Source: Moringa oleifera (taxonomy: Eukaryota > Streptophyta > Magnoliopsida > Brassicales > Moringaceae). Taken from it: 64,000 bases of DNA. The translations under genes were made by a program, and so were the position numbers. Of this stretch, positions 59,701 to 64,000 are shown in pieces (the stretch's first letter is position 1; every line of letters begins with the position of its first letter). The notes under the pieces are model-generated. The model saw only the letters and a list, made by a program, of their open reading frames with translations. It was not told the origin of the DNA and did not search any database. The DNA lies in NCBI GenBank assembly GCA_021397835.1, contig JAJFZO010000245.1, positions 62,001-126,000 on the forward strand, in the 5' to 3' direction.

Positions 59701-60089
59701 TCTTTGGAGTGCCATATTAAAAAGTTGAACCTTGAAAATTTTTGTACACATGAACATTATTGAATTTATATAAGTTAAATTTTTAGAATTGTGTGATATT
59801 TTAACTCATGTATTGTACATATAGAGTTCAATTATGACATCAAATTTTTTTCTTTCATTCTGTTTATCTCTCATTACTTTTTTGAATTAGATTATTTTTA
59901 GTGTTTTCAAACATGAAAGAAGTAATGATGATTTCTGTGAGGATGGTATTTAAGTGTATAACAGAAAAATTTTGGTTGCATATTGTGAAAAATTGTATTG
60001 ACATATATGGTTGATGTGGAAGAGATGAAAAATTTTATATATGTAGGTTTTAGGTAATTTGAATAAATAAATTTTATATTTATTTAGAA

Positions 60090-60500
60090 ATAAGTACAAA
60101 AAATACTTTTAATGACTTTTTAATGACAATTTATAATAACTATCATTAAAAGCCCCTCTTTAACGATAGTTCTATTGGAACTATCATTAAAGGGCCCCCC
60201 TTTAATGACAGTTCTATTGGAATTGTCATTAAAAAGGCCCCTCTTTAATGACAGTTTCCATAGAACTGTCATTAAAGGTCCTCCCCTTTTAAAGACAGTT
60301 CCAATAGAATTGTTATTAAAAGGGCCCTTTTTTAACGATAGTTCTATTGGAATTGTCATTAAAAGGTAATGCTTTTAATGACAGTTCAATAACTATCATT
60401 AAAATCCTCCCCTTTAATGGCATGAACAAAGATGACAGTTTTACAATTATCATTAAAAGCCATTTCTAACTGTCATTAAAGCTTTTATTTGTTGTAGTAG
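60090..60500. repeat. Right subterminal hairpin repeats and TIR of element D
   Basis: Units of about 44 bp start near 60158, 60200, 60244, 60290 and 60331, each of the form CTTTAATGACAGTTCTATTG then GAATTGTCATTAAAAAGG, separated by CCCC- or GGCC-rich spacers. Each unit is nearly self-complementary. The TIR GTTGTAGTAG closes the block. The open frames on both strands here (60120-60369) are products of the repeat. Confidence 0.88.
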
Positions 60501-60501
60501 G

Positions 60502-62300
60502 GTGAAGAATCTAAGATTTCCTTATGGATATGAGAAAACATAAGTTGTTCGGGATGAAAAGTCATGGCTGTCATGTTTTTATGCAGTAATTACTATCCAC
60601 TGCATTCCATGAGCTATTGCCAAATACTTTATGGTAGGCATTAATAGAATTGAGTATTTATTTCAAAGAACTTACATCAACCACCATTCGGGTTGAAGAT
60701 ATGGGATGACTTGAGAATAAGATCCCTATAATTTTATGTAAACTCGAGCGTATTTTTTCTTAAGCTTCTTTAACTCAATAGAAAATCTTCTAGTGCACTT
60801 GGCCTATGAAGCAAGGATAGTTGGTCCAGTGCAGTATCAATGAAGGTATCCATTTGAAAGGTATCAATAACACTTTATGTAATTAATTTGTCATTTTTAT
60901 TACTCGATTACTTGATGCTTTATTTAAATCACTTAGTTGTTTAATCATCCTCAATTGTCATTGTAGGTACTTATAAAAGTTGAAAAACGATGTTAAAAAT
61001 AAAGTAAAAGTGAAAGGGTCGATATGCAAGGCATATTTGGTCGAAGAAGCATTAACATTTTTTGCACACTACTTCAAGCCACATGTCAACATACGATATT
61101 GAGGAGTGCCACGAAAGGATGCTAGTGATTATGATTCAGAAGAGTATGAAGGAAATCTATCAATCTTTAAACATCCTGGTTAGGCAAATTCGAGATATTT
61201 GATAGAGGATGAATATCAAACTGCCCATACATATGTTTTATTAAACTATCTTAAGGTCGAACCATCCGTAGAGTACGTATCTCATCCTTTAATCATAACA
61301 ATTGACTTAGATAATCGCATACAAAAATCTTCCTTAGCAACGATCATCTTTTTGTTTTGCAGGATTTGTATTTCCTAGTTGTATCAATAGCGTCTACATA
61401 TAATTGATCATGAAGTTGACACTTATCTAAAGCTTCAATTTTCAAATTAGTTCAATATATATGTGTATACTTATAATGTTCACTTTTGAATTATTAATCA
61501 TTTTTCATAAATATAGTCAAATGATCAATTTTTAATATTTATAGGCATATGATCCACTAAACTTTATTAATAATAACTTTATCAAAGATGTTGCTAAAGG
61601 TCCTCTACGATCTATGAAGCATACCCAATATACTATGTCAATGGGTACAAATTTCATAATAAAAGACATGGTTCGGATAAATCAATAATGACTAGTGGAG
61701 TTTTCATTAAAGGGTCTAACTATAATGCAAATGAAAGTGACTATTTCGATATATTATAGGAAGCGTTATAATTAAAATACCTTGCATTACTAATCAAAAG
61801 AACCATTTTGTTCAAGTATGAATGGTTTGATCCTACACTAAATATAGGCATTAAAGTCAATAAATCATATAGTCTAGTGAATGTCAATCACACGAAAAGG
61901 CTAAGTATGAGCCATTTGTCTTACATTCACAAGCAGCTTAAGTCTATTATGCTATGACAAACGTGACTGGTAGGTTGTTTGCAAAATAAAGGCTAGGTTA
62001 GTCATTGAACTTCTAGATTATAATTTCACTGGTGGATTAACACAAGATGCTCATTTTCAAGATGATGAAAGAGATATCCGTCAGATTGAGAATGATGTGA
62101 ATGATCATCCTATATCCTTGAATGATCCAAATGAGACATTAATAGATATTGTGATAAGGAAGATATTGAAAGTCTTTTTATTGAGAAAGATGAGGGTGAA
62201 GTGCAAAAGAAAGGGCAGGAGGAAGACTTTGAAAATGATGATTAGTTATGTTTATAAAGAAACTTATTATTTAAATTATCGAATATTATGTTTTAAATAA
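60502..62300 (+). pseudogene. TNP2-like transposase gene of element C, 3' part
   Basis: Resumes with KNLRFPYGYE at about 60505. It continues GMKSHGCHVFMQ-like and then YPFER at about 60845-60860, which is cut by a GT-AG intron at 60861-60966. Next are GSICKAYLVEEALTFFAHYF (about 61015-61075), YQTAHTYVLLNYLKVEPSVE (about 61215-61275) and the DUF4216-like region (KGPLRSMKHTQYTMSMGTNF; YDKRDW-like; ELLDYNFTGGLTQDAHFQDD at about 62010-62065). The C-terminus reads DERDIRQIENDVNDHPISLN. Many stops. Together with 47096-48928 it forms one interrupted gene. Confidence 0.88.
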
Positions 62301-62464
62301 TCTATTTTATGAAACAAGTGTCAGTTAATTTGACTATTCATTGTATTGTATTTTCATTATGTATTTAAGAGGGTTTTAGTTCAATTTTCTGGAAAAATTC
62401 TATTGAAATTTTTATAAAACATTAGCTATCAAACTAACTTTTATAGACATACTTAAATGAGAGA

Positions 62465-64000
62465 TCAAGGAAGATGAGGTGACTCCGGAGGGAGAGGAGA
62501 GTAATCTGAAGTGAGAGATTCGCATATTCAGGATGAAGAGGAGGATGTAGCTACACCATCTCCGCAAGGAGCATTTGTACCCATAGATGGGTTTGTCAGC
62601 TTTGGTTCAGGTTCCTCTAGTTCTGCTGCTACCATTATGTCTAGCTTAGCGAGTTTACAGAGTGTAGGTAGACAACAAATTTTGTACAGAATGACATGTA
62701 AGTATTCATAATGATTGTTTTTTAATACTTTGTATCATTGTCTTTATAAATTTTATCAACATTATTACTACTTGTTATTTTATTGAATAATTTAGTAGGA
62801 TTGAGCCTTCACATAAATGTTCAGTGAAGATTTATAAGATCTTTTAAGATATAGTTGATCCAACTAGATAAATGGGAAGGCAGATTTCTTAAGAAACCAA
62901 ATATTTTTATTTTGAAGAATTTAAGGTACTTATAATTGTTCACCATAAAAAAATATTTTACATTTTAACCTACTAACTTTTTTAATTTTTTGAAAAAAAA
63001 AAACATTTTACATGGGACAAGGAAATAAATGGAGTGGTAATGGCCACATGGGAGGCTCGTGCTGCTACCCGATATGCTGACTTGATGTATGCATGTTATC
63101 ACAAAGTAAGAAATAAACTTCAATTTGTCCTAGATACTATATGGGAGAAGTGGCAGAAAGAATCGAACCAGCCAAAATACAAATAAAAGTGCAATACCAT
63201 GTCTTGCAATCGATAGAGTGAGATGGATGGACTCGGGTCAGCTCCCTCTCATCATAGTGCTACTTCATGTTCATTAATGAACCATTGTTAACATTTGGTA
63301 TATGTAATACTTAAACTTACATAAATATAAATAAAATTTATATTATTATTTATTAATATGCTTTTCCATCAGACATAGGAGTTAGATTGTCAGCTTACTA
63401 CAATAAAGCTAGCTTTTTAAATGGACTCACATTAAGAAGTCCAACGATGATGAGTTCATAGATGAGCGTGCTAGACAAATTAATTGAAATTAGTGATGCA
63501 CCATATTTAATAAATAACCAAAATTATGTTATCTTTTTAACTTCATTATTTGATTTAGCTAACGAGTTAATTAACAAACTGCTTTATTATAAGAACGCTT
63601 TGAGGAGTTGGTTGCTTCGACTTCTCAACTAGATGAGGGATCTTTTAATACACTTGAGCTAGGTTACACTGAGATCAACTATGAGGTTGTAGGTGAAAGG
63701 AAAAAGCGTCGAGGGTATGGGATTGGTAGTTAGCTCGATCATGGTATTTAAGCGACATCTCCAGTAGTGGACGCTCTACTTATAACATAGCCATGCAGGA
63801 TATGCGCTCTCCGATGAAGGCTATGGAAAAGTGCATGGACTTGGAGTGTAAGGCTATGGAGGAGCAGTTACATGATAAGCATAAGGCAAGAGACCATGAT
63901 CGCTTACGCTATAAGAGTGATATGTAGAAGTGCTTACAAAAAAAGCTTAATATGAATGAGTGCATCCATGGGATAGAGGCTCTTCTTTTGAGAAACGCAC
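62465..64000 (+). pseudogene. Second (Transposase_24-like) gene of element C, running off the window
   Basis: The plus strand reads VPIDGFVSFGSGSSSSAATI (62575-62640), a low-complexity N-terminal part. Then WEARAATRYADLMYACYHKV (about 63050-63110), LQFVLDTIWEKWQKESNQPK, and an RLSEMDG-like piece (63200-63235) match the MWRKRAATRYADLMYxxR...VWxxWxxxW segment of CACTA ORF1 proteins. From 63760 a helical repeat MRSPMKAMEKCMDLECKAME-like tail reaches the right edge. Short AT-rich gaps at about 62720-62820 and 63290-63370 look like introns. Frames are broken by stops. Confidence 0.75.

Larger units (their letters stand above)
48929..60500 (+). mobile_element. CACTA element D, nearly complete, nested in the TNP2 gene of element C
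   Basis: The left end CACTACTACAAAAATT at 48929 is followed by TAATGACAGTTATT-type subterminal repeats. The right end, TTTATTTGTTGTAGTA(G) at about 60486-60500, reads CTACTACAACAAATAAA inversely and is preceded by the same TTTAATGACAGTT repeats. Flanks are GTG (48926-48928) and GGG or GTG on the right, depending on whether the element ends at 60499 or 60501; a 3-bp target duplication is typical of CACTA. Flanking DNA on both sides belongs to one TNP2 gene. The element is about 11.6 kb with two genes in the same direction. Stops in both show it is not autonomous now, though it is the least decayed element here. Confidence 0.88.

Noticed and set aside
60120..60369. Repetitive peptide frames on both strands
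   Set aside because: They are produced by the palindromic 44-bp subterminal repeats, which read open on both strands.

Overview
The window is AT-rich nuclear DNA from a flowering plant, probably a dicot. It shows degenerate plant Ty3/Gypsy, Ty1/Copia and CACTA (En/Spm) transposons, plant-type GT-AG introns, and fragments of plant housekeeping genes (MAPKKK, PDK1, RRP44/DIS3, NDR kinase). I see no intact host gene, no rRNA or tRNA gene, no CRISPR array and nothing prokaryotic. Nearly every short open frame is either a shard of a decayed transposon or an accident on the other strand.

Layout, left to right. 1-6.35 kb: a minus-strand Gypsy element running off the left edge (integrase, RNase H, protease, gag, and a DUF7745-like domain), with the reverse transcriptase apparently deleted. 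6.35-10.2 kb: LTR-like or leader sequence, a 61-bp minisatellite, and a duplicated 350-bp block of coiled-coil coding sequence. 10.2-11.9 kb: the 3' half of a Copia element with its polypurine tract and 3' LTR. 11.9-16.1 kb: AT-rich DNA in which I recognise nothing. 16.2-17.4 kb: a MAPKKK pseudogene.

17.84 to about 25.4 kb: a degenerate CACTA element (A) that appears to have captured exons of RRP44 and PDK1 (both minus strand) and of an NDR-type AGC kinase (plus strand). About 25.6-31.74 kb: CACTA element B, plus strand, with a TNP2-type transposase and a second plant-transposase gene. Its right terminus lies exactly where homology to an LTR begins. 31.74 to about 44.4 kb: a large plus-strand Tat/Ogre-like Gypsy element with LTRs of about 3.9 kb, a PBS, a DUF7745-like gag, RT remnants, two internal tandem arrays, a polypurine tract and a truncated right LTR.

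From about 44.4 kb to the right edge: CACTA element C, itself split by a younger CACTA element D (48929 to about 60500). D sits inside C's TNP2 gene, and C's coding sequence resumes beyond it. D is the best preserved element. It has TIRs, matching subterminal repeats at both ends, a multi-exon TNP2 gene (transposase-associated, Transposase_21, DUF4218 and DUF4216 regions), and a second gene joining a Transposase_24-like region to a Ulp1/C48 peptidase-like domain. The nesting gives a relative order: the Ogre-like element came first, then B and probably C, and D last. No obviously new biological system is present. The most interesting items are the multi-gene capture in A, the frame-compatible nesting of D in C, and the repeat architecture at the CACTA ends and 5' regions.
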